A stretch of 64,000 nt of DNA from Enchytraeus crypticus (Eukaryota; Annelida; Clitellata; Enchytraeida; Enchytraeidae). This document shows, piece by piece, positions 13,177-27,144 of the stretch (positions are counted from its first letter, which is position 1; each line of letters opens with the position of its first letter). The stretch covers positions 286,001 through 350,000 of the forward strand of contig CAJHZI010000802.1 in the NCBI GenBank assembly GCA_905160935.1. Direction: 5' to 3'. The notes under the pieces are model-generated. The model was not told where the DNA came from and ran no database searches. It saw only the letters and a list, made by a program, of their open reading frames with translations. Made by a program: the position numbers and the translations under genes.

Positions 13177-13219
<43 letters not shown>

Positions 13220-15713
13220 TTATTATATATTCTAATAAATATAATAACAGTCCTAATCAGATTAATACTGTTATGGTCTCTCCCAACTTCTTCACTCTAT
13301 CCCTCCTCACAGTGTTGCCACTGCTCCACCTACACTGTCATCCTGGTAACACTGCAGCGATAGACTACACCCATCAACCCGTTAATCATATGTGTTAATA
13401 GTTCAATCATTAACCGTTAATAGTTTTCGTTTGAATGTTATATAGTAAATTAATAGCATGCTACATAGCAGTTCTAGTTACTGCATGATTAGTTACATAC
13501 CAGAGACTTACCAGTAAATCACTGTTACCTTAATCTTTGTGACGGTAGCTCGAGTGTGTCGAGTCGTCTTGAAGAGAAGCCTTGTGCTTCTGAACCATTA
13601 TAATAAACGTACATCTACCTACATATCAGCTATCACACAGTTCAGTAGTCAATCAATGTATATGTATGTGACTAGCCTACCTATAAAAAGAATTCTAACC
13701 AGACTTAATAATAGTGAAGGTTTAACGTCCATTTCCTCATACAAGGATGTTGTCAGGGACTTAAGAGATGTTCTACCTCAGACTAAACTCGTTTGGTCAG
13801 GATGGATTGAGGAGAATTTGACAGGAAGTGACAATAACGCAACGCTTTCACTAATTACGTGACAAGGTTCAGTGACTTACTACAACTTTGCAGACAAAAA
13901 AAATTTCTTACAGTTTTGCTTCGACTAATCGTCTACGACATTTAAATTTTTTCGCTTACATCTTTGCGGTTTACGGCTTTGAAAAAGTCCATTAAAACTG
14001 CAGCTGTCTAGTCTCATTTACCGATGTCGGTAAGTTATTCGATCGCGGATCAGAATGTGAGGGTTCAAATCCGGGGCTCGCCCGTCACTGACATCGATTT
14101 CGAGTGAGGAAACTGACGTTAACATTGGCTTTACCATTAGATTGTTTAGCTTTTCTATCAAACCTCGGGTTATTGAAGTTGATAACGCGTTTGATCAGTG
14201 ATCAAGATACAACGGAACGAATCCCAAACTTATCGCGTTTAAAATACCATCACTAGAAGTGAGGGATCGGATACCATACACAGGTTAATAGTTTTTTAAA
14301 ATGGGTTACTAACCTTCAGAAAATGTGTTGCTGTTTCACTGAAAATGGGTTCTCTCTCTTTCTCTCTCTCTCTCTCTCTTAGTGAACTGCCTACTGTCAG
14401 GTCCATGGTATATAACGCCTTCACTCTTCTCTGTCTACCGCTTTCTTCTTCATTTCCACATATGAGTTGGTCTTTAAAGCATCGAACATTCCTAATCTCG
14501 GCCAGCCATAGGTTAATGTCTTTGTTATATAGGATTGAGTCATGCTTTAAAAGAGATTCTATTTGTAATTGATTTTATCCATTTCACGAAAGGCTCAGTG
14601 ATATCGTTTAGCTTTCCAAGCAAAAACTTACATTTCCATTGTATCTAAACATTACGTCTAACAATTCTTTTAAAGAAACGTTTGACATATTGGTTTCAGT
14701 TTTACAGTACGTGACATCATTGGGAAGTAAAGACTTATGTTTGGCCAGTGCTGATCGGTTCAGAGCGTTGTAGGCTCAGTGCTTTATCACGAACCAAAAA
14801 ATAAACACTTCCCCTCAACAGCTCTGTGTTCTAGAACGCTTCACCAAGCGGAGTGGGGGTGGGGAGGTAAGAGGATAACGTCATGGGTTAGATTGAGACG
14901 GATTGATATGTTGATTGGATAAAGTAGGTCAATGCTCCTAGGATTTTAGGTAAAATCAGTAAATACATTAAATCTGGCTAAATGTTACAATACTAAACAT
15001 GGTTAATTAATTACTTGATTATGCTGCTGCCTAGTTATGCTGCTGCATAGTTATGCTGCTGCCTAGTTTTGTTACTGATTGGTTTTGTTACTAATTGGTT
15101 ATGTTGCTGCCTGGTTATTCTGCTGCTTGGTTATGTTGCTGATTGATTTTGTTGCTTCCTGGTTATGATGTGTTTCTGGTTATGATGTTGCCTGGTTATG
15201 TTGTTATCTGGTTATGTTACAAAGGATTTAAAATCCCCTTTGGAACATCTAAAATAGTTTTATAGAAATGGTTGTGTAATAATAAGCTATAGAGTCTCAG
15301 AAACTATTCCTGAAGTCAGCCTCCCGTTGGATCAAGCAGGACAAGTACTTGTAAAAAATATCTTCCGGCTAATCATAAGTTGTCATGGCTTCCCTTAACA
15401 AGACAAGATCTGTTTAATAATTGTGAATATAATATAAGATGTTATTATATAACTGTTAATAAGATCTGTTGATATTGATCGATGCATTAGATGCTAATTG
15501 AATTCTTTCTTTACATGCATAAGCGTGTTACTTATTGTTCCTATTGTATTTGATTTACTCTATTTTTTCTCAATACGTGTACAAATTTGATATTTCAGCA
15601 GCTTATGCACTGCATGGCATGGGAGAAGGCTAATAAACCGGATACTAAAATAGCAATCACATCATCATCATCATCATCATCATCATTATCATAATCATAA
15701 TCACCATCATCAT

Positions 15714-15749
<36 letters not shown>

Positions 15750-18700
15750 CTTCCCTTGAATCCCAGTTTTACTAGGGTCGGGAAACGAATAGACTGTCTC
15801 AAATCCTCTCTGTCCTACATCATGTCCTACATCATCAGCCAATCCCCTATTTGAGATTTTTCCATTTGTTTAAATTTTTGTAGCAATTTCTGGAGCCTAG
15901 GCGCTCCCCAACCGAATGCCCTTTCTGACGTTGGTGTGGATCTTAGTGCTTCAGTCGTCTACTACGACATGCGCAGTCGCCGTTTGGTCAATTCTTCAAA
16001 CATCCGGGACACAACACGTAGAAAAATGTATTGGATACTAAAACATCAATACATGTAGTTAAATAATTGAGTTGCGGAAATAGTTGGACAACTGGTTTTG
16101 CTAATCGACTATGCGTTCGCTAGCGAGAGAGATAGTATTTAGTTTATACAATAGAGTCTGTATTTTAATGTAGAGATAACATTGCGTTTGGTACTCTAGT
16201 TATACATGTATATGTTTACTTTATTTTATTTATATTGATTTATGTTGTGTTTGATTTCTATTGTATGTGTTTCTTGTTGCCATGAATTTGTTGAAAGAAA
16301 GATAAATAAGGATTGTAGATTGTATAAGACGCCTGCATCACTCGTTTGAGTCTTGATGGCGTCGGAGAACTGAGCACTGCATGGCGTTGGAGAAGGCGAA
16401 TACATTTTCTTAAAAAATGCAATACATTCTTAAATAATTGATTTACGGAAATAGTTGGGAAACTGGTTTAGTTAATCGATTATGTGTTCGTTAGCTAAAG
16501 AGATAACACGCTTGCATCGCTCGTTTGAGTCTTGCACTTGCCAATGAGCATAAGATTCGACTACTGAAGGGTGATCAGTTTTGTCTCCACGGCTTAACGG
16601 CTTAGCCTCTAGGTCTATCGGTTAACTGGCTCGAGCCAGTGGCGATGTCGATATGACACTCTACCGCGAATCAGTATGTGAGGGTTCAAATCATGGGCTC
16701 TACCGTCACTGACATCACTTTCGAGTGAGGAAACTGACGTTAACCTTGGCTTTATCAGCTTTTAAATGTTTGACTTCAGATCATCGAGCTCCAATCTCGA
16801 GCTCATTCTTGTATAATGACCAATCGGAAGATGAAATGGACGTTAAATGTAGTTTAATTATTTTAATATTAACATTACATGTTACACGAAAGTTAAAACT
16901 TTTGTCGTGTAAATATTACACTTAAGGTACTGTAAAGGTGGATAGAACATCGCTTTGTGTAGGTTAAAGGAAGCCTATATCATACACGTGGGTGTTAAGG
17001 GTTTCCTATGAATCCTGTAAATGTCAGTCAACCGGTGCACACAGCACGAGCGCTGTGCACTTCTACAGTATGTCCATGAAAGTGGAGTAAATTTTTATAC
17101 TTGCAATTATTTTCTCATCGTTCTGCGAGATTTTTACCTTCATATTTCTATTTTTTCTCTTTCTCTGCTGAATCGTTAAGTACGTTTCGAAAGCTGCATC
17201 GTGAAAGAAACTGTATTTACCGCTTATTGATTATTTAAAGTTGTTGTATAAGTGTTACTGCACGTATCATAGAAGGCGACTAACGCACTATGAACCAAAC
17301 CAACGTTAGAAAGGGCATTCGGTTGGTGAGCACCTAGGCTACAGAAATTGCTACAAAATATCTAAAACGAATGAGAAAAATAGGTAATTGACGTTGATAT
17401 GGAATGGGACAGTGTCCAGTGGAGTAGGTCAATTCGTATTCCGATCCTAGTTAAACTGTGGTTAAAGGAAGATGATGATTTCCTCACTCGAAATCGATAT
17501 CAGTGACGAGAGAGCCCAGGATTTGAACCCCGTACACACTTATCCGCGGTCGAGTAACTTACCGACATCGCCACTGGCTCCAGTCAGAACATCTTGTCAC
17601 GTATAGAACTTTGTTTCATCCACAGGCTCGTGTGGTCGTCCTCTTCACTCACCAGTAGTAGACGAGGGATCTATTCCTAACTATAATGCTTCGTATCTCG
17701 CTGTGTCATTTGGTTTTTGTTGTGCTCATTCATAGGCTCGTGTGGTCGTCCTCTTCACTGACCAGGAGGAGACGAGGGATCTATTCGGGACTCTGAGCGA
17801 CATGAACGTGACGGGCAGGTTCGTGTGGCTGGGCTCGGACGCTGTGGGACTGAACCTCGATGATCTGGACGACAGGGAGGAGGCGGCCCTGGGGGCTCTA
17901 ACCCTCAACGCCTTCACCGACGACGCCCCTGACTTCCAGAGCTACTTCAAGTCCCTGACACCCCGGGGTAACGCCGCGAACCCCTGGTTTAAACCCATGT
18001 GGGCCCTCATGTTCAACTGCACGTGGGACCCTGCGGAGAGCTCGGAAGAGATGATTCTAGAATTTGATGACGAAGATGATGGCGATATAGAAGATAATAT
18101 TGATGTTGAAGAAAGTGATATCGGATCAAATCAAAATCAGCTTGCTGGTAGAACAACAAGATTTGACTCAAGTCTCAGAAAGAAAAATGTAGCCAAGAGT
18201 AAAAATGAACTTGGAGAAAGAGAAATTACTAGATATGCGAAGGAATCTGTTTCCAACCCATCCGATGATGATTACTCTATGAATCATGATTCGTCTAGAA
18301 ATCGCGATTCTACCGACAATCATGACAGGAAATCAATGGTTATCGGTTCGAGAAAGACGCAGGGTAATCTGAAGGCAGCCTCTCAGCCATTATGCAGCTA
18401 TGACTCATCGATATCAGACGTAGAGCGGGAAGGCCAGCACTCGCGCAGCTACGTGCCTGAGGCTATAGCCTCTCTGTACATGGACGCTATTGAGGTCTAC
18501 GCTGACGCTATCAGCCGGCTGCTGACTCATCACTGCCCGCAGGCCAGCAGCCGCACTGATGTGCGCAGCTGCGTCACGGGGCCTAGGCTGCTGCAGCAGC
18601 TGCGCCGTACCAGCCTCAAGGGCTACATAGGTGTGTACAGGCCTGTAGGTGTGATAAACTGTAATTTATAGATCTACACTATATTGTAAAACATTTGAGT

Positions 18701-20654
18701 TTTCTCAAACAAGAAATTGCGCTTCTTGATCAAGAATTGTAAACCTATTATTTGGCTGATTAATTCTAATGTATGAATATTTGGAAATACTCGTCATTTT
18801 TCCTTAGGTAAGAAGCTAATAGTTGCTTTGAACTTAGAGTAGATAGTGCTCTTAGCTCTGTGAGATGCCTTCTTAGGTAAGCCTAAGTATTTCTTCAAAA
18901 ATACTACGTAGGTGACACTAGAATTAAATTGATAGAAATATTAGTTTAAATAATTTAAAGGTTCGGTCACATAGCTATTAGCCTAGGATGCAGAAGTTTG
19001 AAACGTGAGTATTGAATAGGTCAACCTTTTACCAGAATATTAACTTTGTAATAACTAAATAATAAATATGAACGATCCAGAGATCACCAATCTAAATCAC
19101 TGCCATTTTGATTTATTTATATACTAATATATTGAGTGACGGTTGATTGTTTTCTGATTGATTACATGGTTGATTGATTGACTGATTGATTGTGGGATTG
19201 ACCGACTGATTGTGGGATTGACTGATTGATAAACCGACGTATGATTCCAACAGGCAACATAACATTCGACGCTAAGGGCGACATCCTGGGTAAGTACGAG
19301 ATCATGAACTTTCAGAGGAACGAGGAGGGGAGGTGTGTCACTAAACCATTCGCTGTGTGGGACACGATAGCGAGGACACTCGAGATCAACGACTCTCTGG
19401 TCGTGTGGAACGTTAATGACACCCCCAAGGGTGCTATACCCGTGTCGCAGTGTGGCGTGGAGTAAGTGGGGTACCGTTTTGATATATAGGCCTATATTGA
19501 TATTTTATTGGTATACTTGGCGGCGGGATTTAGTGCACTTGGTTTAGCTGCACGTCAATAAACGAAGTTGAGTTTTATCGGTTTCGGTTAGCACCTTGTG
19601 GGTGGCCACTTTGGAAGACCGAGTGTTGACAACTTCGAATGAAAAAATCCGCAAAGTTGGAAGGTTATTATTAAATCCGGGCCGGTTGCAGTTCTTGCGC
19701 CATCAAAAGGTAAAGATTACTAATAACCATGGAGGGGAAGGTGGACATGGTCCTTCATAAACAAGCATCTGTGGTTTATGACCCAGTGGGCCATTATGTT
19801 ATGCTTACTTATTTGCTAATGGATTGACTGATCTACTGATTTTTTTATAGTTATATTGATTTCTTCGTATATTGATTGATTTCTTAGTAAAAGTGAGTCG
19901 AATCTGAGGAAGGGATAGAGGGCTCACCCGGTCGTAAGCAGAATCCCCAAGAATAATGGTATATAAAAAGGAATGTTAGAGATGATTTAAAGATCCATTC
20001 ATACATGGATATGAAGAGGAAAACGGAAAGTAGAGACGAGTGGAGGCGTTATATACCGAGGACCTGCCAGTATGCAGTGCACTAAGAGAGAGACAGAGAG
20101 AAAGAGAGAGTAGATTTGATATGTCTATCGAGATCTTGATAGATCTATTAATATATCAGTAGATCTATTGGTGTATTAATATCTAGTATTGATCTTTAGT
20201 AGATTTATTGATTTTTCAAAAAAATCAATAAATACATTGATTTAAATAATAATTTAAATTTAATAAATTTATTGATTTATCAATGATTAATTCATTCGAC
20301 AGATGTCGTACGGGCGAGGTGTACAGCTATTTCAAGGACACGTGTTGTTGGGAGTGTCGCCCCTGTGCGGCCAATGAGATCACGACACTCAACGCCACGA
20401 AGTGTCTCAGCTGCCCCGCTAAGACGTGGCCCAACCAGGACCTCACCTCCTGCACGCCCCTGAGCCCCGGCCACAGAGATTGGACCGATCCCATCATCAT
20501 CCTCCTCACTCTACTCACGAGTGTCGGCATCATCTACTGCTCCGTCATATTCGCCATATTTCTCCGGTTAGTTCGCATTCTGGTATTTGACATCATTGTC
20601 GTCGTCGTCGTCGTCGTTATTGTCATCATCATAATAATAATAATAATAATAATC

Positions 20655-20686
<32 letters not shown>

Positions 20687-21546
20687 CATCATCATGGAAT
20701 ATTCTATAAATAAATGTGATAGGTCTAACATTTCAAGCGTAATTCATATTGCTATTACTGTTCCGCGGACTTCTCCACTGGCGCTGTCGGTAAGATACTC
20801 GACCGCGGATCAGTATATGCGGGGTCAAATCCTGGGCTCGCTCGTCATTGTCACCGGACGGTCTTTCGTTTAGGACCTTACTCCTCCTCAGGACATTTCT
20901 TTTGCAGATTGGTCTGGGTGAATTGATCTGTAGTGATGTGTGCTGTGGGGACGTCACTGACATAATCCCTGGATGAGGAAACGGACGTTATACCTTTATT
21001 ATTATTATTATTATTATTAATGTTCCCCGTGTTGTGTCCGGGTTGTTTGAAGAATTGACCAACCGGTCACTACACGTGTCGCAGAAGGCGACTAAAGCAC
21101 TAAGATCCATACCAACGTCAGAAAGGGCCTTCGGTTGGTGAATGCCTAGGCTCCATAAATTGCTAAAAAATTTAAACGAATGTAAAAGTCTCAATAGGAG
21201 ATTGACTTATGGATGATGTGATGTGGGACAGAGAGGATCTCAGACAGTCAATTCGTATACCGACCCTAGTTAAACTGGGATTCAGGGGAAGATGATGATG
21301 ATGAGGATGATGATTATTAATGTTAATTCCATCTAATCCACAACAGGTACAACGGCGCCAGGCTGATTAAAGCCACTAGCAGGGAACTCTCCTATCTGAT
21401 GCTCGCTGGGATATTCTGTCAATATTCTCTTTTATTATTATTATTATTATTATTACTATTATTATTATTGTTATTGATATTATTATTATTATTATTATTA
21501 CCATTATTATTATTGTTATTGTTATTATTATTATTATTATTATTAC

Positions 21547-21589
<43 letters not shown>

Positions 21590-24047
21590 CGGTGTAAAGA
21601 ACCTGGGGTTTGATAAAAACGATTCAAGCAATACGTGCTGAATCGCCGCCCGGCTACTCGAGGTCATCAATCGGCTTAAAAGAATTGTTGAAGCAGACTG
21701 CATTAAATCTTTGCAAAGTCATGGAAAGCCTTTGCCAAAGAAAAGATGTCTCTCGCTTATCGCCGGTTTGCTCTGCAATAAGTCTGCCTATGCCATTAAT
21801 AAAGTCAACTCCTTCGGGATTCATCGGGCCCATGGTTTCAATAGCCACCGGAACAACTTCATATCCTAAGGACAGATCACGGTATTTATCCAACTTCCTA
21901 GAGGCGGCATGAACAGCAGCACCACCGGCTGTGACTGAAGTCGTATTCAGGTAGGAGTTTGCCATAGTGTCAATGACCGTGACGTCCCAAACGGCACATT
22001 TACCGTTGCACCAGGGCACTAAAGTCATGCCGTCCGGACGCTTGCCGTCTGATCTGGACAACCCACTTGGTTCCTTAGAGGAAGGGATGCCTGCTCTCGA
22101 AAGTGCTCGCCATATTATGTCATTTAAATTGTGATGGCGAGACATTCTACCTGAGCTTCGTTTGCAGGAGAGGCCGTGGAGACCTAAAGCGTCGACTTCA
22201 TGACCGCAGGGGCACATGTGAGGCTCGCAAGTTTTCGCCCCTAAACGGAAACTAACAGCTACTCGAATCGCCTCATTGTCTAAAAATAGCCCACAAGAAG
22301 CAACAGGGAGAGCGTGAAGCCAGTCGCTGCTTCTTTTAGTTGATACAGCTAGGAGTCGTGCTCTGTCTACTGCATTGGACTGGGATTCTAACAGACTGTT
22401 ATAAATCCGATCCACTATAGGACGGTCCCATGATTTCTGGCTACTGACTGAGGTAGAAGGTGGTTATTACTATTATTATTATTATTACTAACACACACAT
22501 TATAGTGAAATGATCAACTACGTTGATATCTATCACTTACTACTATTATTATCAATAATATTAATTACGTCTAATCCACAACAGGTACAACGGCGCCAGG
22601 CTAATCAAAGCCACCAGCAGAGAACTCTCCTATCTGATGCTAGCTGGGATATTCTGTCAATACTCTCTTTTATTCGCCGTTGTCTCCACGCCCACGACAC
22701 CCGTTTGTTACGTCACTTACGTGGGATTTAACATCAGCTTTACGCTCGTCTACGCTCCGCTTCTCACCCGGACTAACAGGATCTACCGGATCTTTAACAG
22801 TGGCCGGAAGTCCAAGGCTCTGCCATCCTTCACGAGTCCATTGTCCCAGGTCCTGCTGTCTCTGGGACTCGTAGGAATACAGGTAAGTGTTCCATTCTAG
22901 TGTAATATGGGTTAATGTGTAATCTAGTGTTGTTGGGGTTCATAGGTAGTCTAGTGTAATTTGGGTCAATGTGTAATCTAAAGCTAAAGCTAAGGTTAAC
23001 GTCAGTTTCCTCAATCGAAAGCGATGTCAGTGACGGGCGAGCTCAGGATTGGAACCCGCACATGCTTATCCGCGGTCGAGTATCTTACCGACTTCGCCAC
23101 TGGCTCCAACCAGTGTAAGTAGGGTTAATAGTCTAGTGTAATTAGTGTTAGTGTGTAATCTAGTGTAATTAGGGTTAATATGTAATCTAGTGTAATTAGG
23201 GTTAATATGTAATCTAGTGTAATTAGGGTTAATATGTAATCTAGTGTAATTAGGGTTAATATGTAATCTAGTGTAATTAGGGTTAATATGTAATCTAGTG
23301 TAATTAGGGTAAATATGTAATCTAGTGCAACTTGTGTTAAGACGTAGTGCTTCAATCATTAGTAGTATTAAATATATTAGTACATAAATTTATTATTATT
23401 ATTAATTAATACACTAAACATAGTATTAATGTTTGATCGTAATATTTCTGAAAACTAGTTCTCTCAAAGCTACAGTAATGCACCTTGACCTTCATCAGTA
23501 TCAATTAATCTTTAAACTGTCATTTTTGCTGATTAGATCGCTTAGTTTGTGGCATGCTTAAACGATTTATAGAATACCATCACTTCCTCGAAACGCTGTC
23601 AGACAGCATTTTGCCTGACCGTATAATAAGTAGTCTTCAAGTATTTAATTAGAGTGTGAAATACAAGAGAGTAAAACAGCTAATGTTAACAAAAAGTTAA
23701 TTTTAACGTCAGTTTCCTCACTCGAAAGCGATGCCATTGACGGGAGAGCCAGGGTTTGAACCCCGCACCTACTGATCCGCGGTCGAATATCTTATCGACT
23801 TCTGTCGGTCGAATATCTAACTGAATTCTTGCACTCCATTAATTAATATGCTTATGTTTTCTAGCGTATCTATCTTCTCTTTCACTTTCTCTTCTCTCTT
23901 TCTTTCTTTTCTACTCCTTCTTTTACTCTTTCGTTCTCTCACTCTCTTTTTGTATTTATGCATTTTTGTTGGATATACATTTTTTGTATTGGCGGAGATA
24001 AACATATTATCTATCTATTTCTCTCCTTCGCTCTAACTCTGCCTCTT

Positions 24048-24097
<50 letters not shown>

Positions 24098-27000
24098 CTG
24101 TCCTGTAACTCTAATGTGATAGCCATCGTGAACCATCAATCAATTATCGAGAAATGAAAGTTGAACTGTGACATTATCATTTACTTAATAATAAGCAGTT
24201 TTGCGCATTACTATATAACCACCCACGACTTCCCCTACCGACACTTGAACTGCGCACCTCTTAAGCACAATCGAAGCTTTTTAACCGCTCTGTCATACAG
24301 TTCAACCATTTCCAACCTTCACCTGTGATCGATTGCTTTTAGAAATGAAAGAGTTAAGCAAATAAACCTACGTTACTGAAAATCTTAGAACAGAACCAGG
24401 ATGTTACGTATAAATTGGGGGAATACGAGATTTTTCAATTCATGCCCATTGATTCTGTAAGCAATTTAATCTTTAAAGTTTAAGGTAGTGTATTATATTA
24501 TATATACTCTCAAAATTAGAGTACAATATTAGTAATTTAGTTGCTGGTAAATAAGTTTTAAGTTACGTTCTCTCTCTTCAGTGCACTGCCAAACGACAGG
24601 TTCATGGTACATTCTTCTTTTCGCTCTCAATAAGAGCACTACTTACATCAACAAGTTAATCCCTTCACAAAGACTTTACCTTATCTATTCCTCATGTAGC
24701 CTATAGCCATAACGTAACTTAGGTTACGTTAAGTTTTCAAAAAGTACGATCTTTTTATAAATCAAACAAAATCGCGAAAATTATGGTAGCCTGTTGGGTA
24801 CTGCCATTTCTATGTGACATTATATAAGAAACTTTTCACCCCATCCCCGCTATATAGCCGATATATTTCTGAACCGATGGGAAAACAAATATGGAAAACA
24901 GAGAAATCGAGAACTTTTAACTGACGGGTTGAAGAAATGTACAGAAATAGAATGACACTGTGAAACAAATGCGACAAATTGATAGAAGAAAGAGGTCTTT
25001 ATATTTTCTCCGAAGAATTCTGTACTAGAAAAATCCCGCCGGCAGTTGAGATTAATCGTGAGGTCGTGAGATCGATTCCACAGAAATACTTTATCAGTGG
25101 TAACGCTGTCTGTTAGATCCTTGTGAACTAATGTAACTGAAATGGTATGACTGCAGACCAAGAGTAATTTTTTCTCATTTGAAAAGAGTACAATATTGGC
25201 TTTTTCATATAATTACACAATTTCAAAAGAAAATATTATAATTTCAAATAGAAGACTGCAATGTCACATCTTTTACAGATATCGATAAGTTGTTGAGAGA
25301 ATTTTCCATTTTAAGCTTACGATATGTATAAATTTGTGTGTAAGATATGTAATAAATAGTGAGGAATGAATAGTGAGGAATAGTGTAAAGAATAGTGAGG
25401 TGGTATGAAAAAATTTGTTTTCAAAATTGTGAGATGTTACGAGTTGTTCCTAAGAATGCAACTCGTTGGATGAGAGAATATTCCATTGCTGACGTCTAAT
25501 AGTTGTTTGGCGTCTGTTTCTACACCTTTTGAAGATTTGAGAACGGTTTACATGTATATTAACTTTTGCATTCCTAAAAATAACGGGTTAATTTATGAAT
25601 TAATCAACTTTCCGACTAAATTACTTCGTTGCTCCTTTAAACTCATTTATTAAATGAATTCAATTATTAAATGAATGCATTTATTCAATGAATTTATTTA
25701 TTCAATGAATGAATTCATTTATTCAATGAATTCATTTATTCAATGAATTCATTTATTCAATGAATTCAGTTACTCAATGAATTCATTTATAAAATGAATT
25801 CAATTAGTCAACGAATTCATTTATTCAATGGATTCAAATATTCAATTAAGTCATTTATTCAAAGAATTCATTTAATAAATGAATTCAGCAAATCAATTAA
25901 TTCAACTATTAAATGAATTCCGTTAGTTAAGAACTTTATTAAATGAATTCATTTATTTAATGAATTCATTATTCAATTAATTCATTTATTAAATTACTTC
26001 AGTTAGTCAATGAATTCATTTATTCAGTATATTTCTGATTCAATGATTAATTCTTACGGTTAGACCCTATCATTTTTCTTGATTTGATGATTTATCTCGT
26101 AATCGATACATTGCATTTTAATTGTATCGATCGGATGGCCGAATGGACAGCACGTCTGCCTGAGAAGTAGGAGGCCATGGGTTCGAATCTCAGCCGGACT
26201 GTCTCTGATACTATCCCTGGTGATACAGAAACAAACGTTAAATTCATCGTAACTGATTTTTAACTAAACCGACTGTTTACTAAGCACATCGATACTTTCA
26301 GGCAATTCCTAGCATGTCAAAGTTTGGGTCATTTTTAGTAAAGAAGTTCCTTTTGATAATTTTCATTCTATGCCTACGCCAGTCAAGCTGATTGATCGTG
26401 CCTCATCGATTCTGTCTCGTGTGACGATGTTGTGTATTTAACGTTGAGATAAAGCAAGGCCGGTAGGAGAGGTACTCGTCTGAATGATTGTAGATAGAGG
26501 TTTAGTGAAGACGTCGATGTTCTTCCAGGTCTTCATAGAAACACGAATCCGCTTCTACATGTAGGCCTACTATGTCTCCCTTCTTGTTGCCTTCCTTCAA
26601 TCCTTCAGTTATTCTACATTATTCCAGACTATGTTGTGATTGGTTAAGATGTAAATTCAAAATTTGGTTTAATTAAGAGGAGTATTATGAATATTTGATA
26701 TCACAATATTAACAATTTTAAATTATAATCAAAAGGTCGAGTATAATTATAGTAATTTTCATCTAAAATCTAATTTGATACATCTTTCATTAGGATATCA
26801 GAGTCTTGTCGTATGGAGACGGTAGCTATAATTGAGATGAGGATAATGAATTGAGTTAATTTTATATTTGTATAAACTTTTGAATTTCATCTGCTTAATA
26901 TAGACACACGCAAGACTGAGATAAAGAACTTGCATAGCAATGAGTTTAATTTACAAAATAATTAACGAGATAATTATTTCGCAGAACAGTAAAATTTTTC

Positions 27001-27103
27001 GAAAGTGTTTATAAACTCAAGAAATAGAGCAAGCTAAAAAGAGAGAGAGAGGGAGAGAGAGAGAAAGAGAGAGAGAGAGTGATAGGGACAAAGAGATAGA
27101 GAA

Positions 27104-27144
<41 letters not shown>

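Noticed and set aside
20567..20873. Extension of exon 5 into the following intron
   Set aside because: The GTTAGT donor joins in phase to exon 6 and restores the family sequence; the extension is trinucleotide repeat.
21376..21641. Poly-Leu, poly-Lys and poly-Ile frames
   Set aside because: Products of TTA and T homopolymer tracts; only the first 29 codons of the + frame are real exon-derived sequence.
25635..26040. CRISPR-like array
   Set aside because: Units are contiguous with no unique spacers, and the genome is eukaryotic; it is a minisatellite.
26132..26205. tRNA gene
   Set aside because: Has A and B boxes, but the stems are imperfect and it continues into a LINE-type tail, so it is a SINE head.
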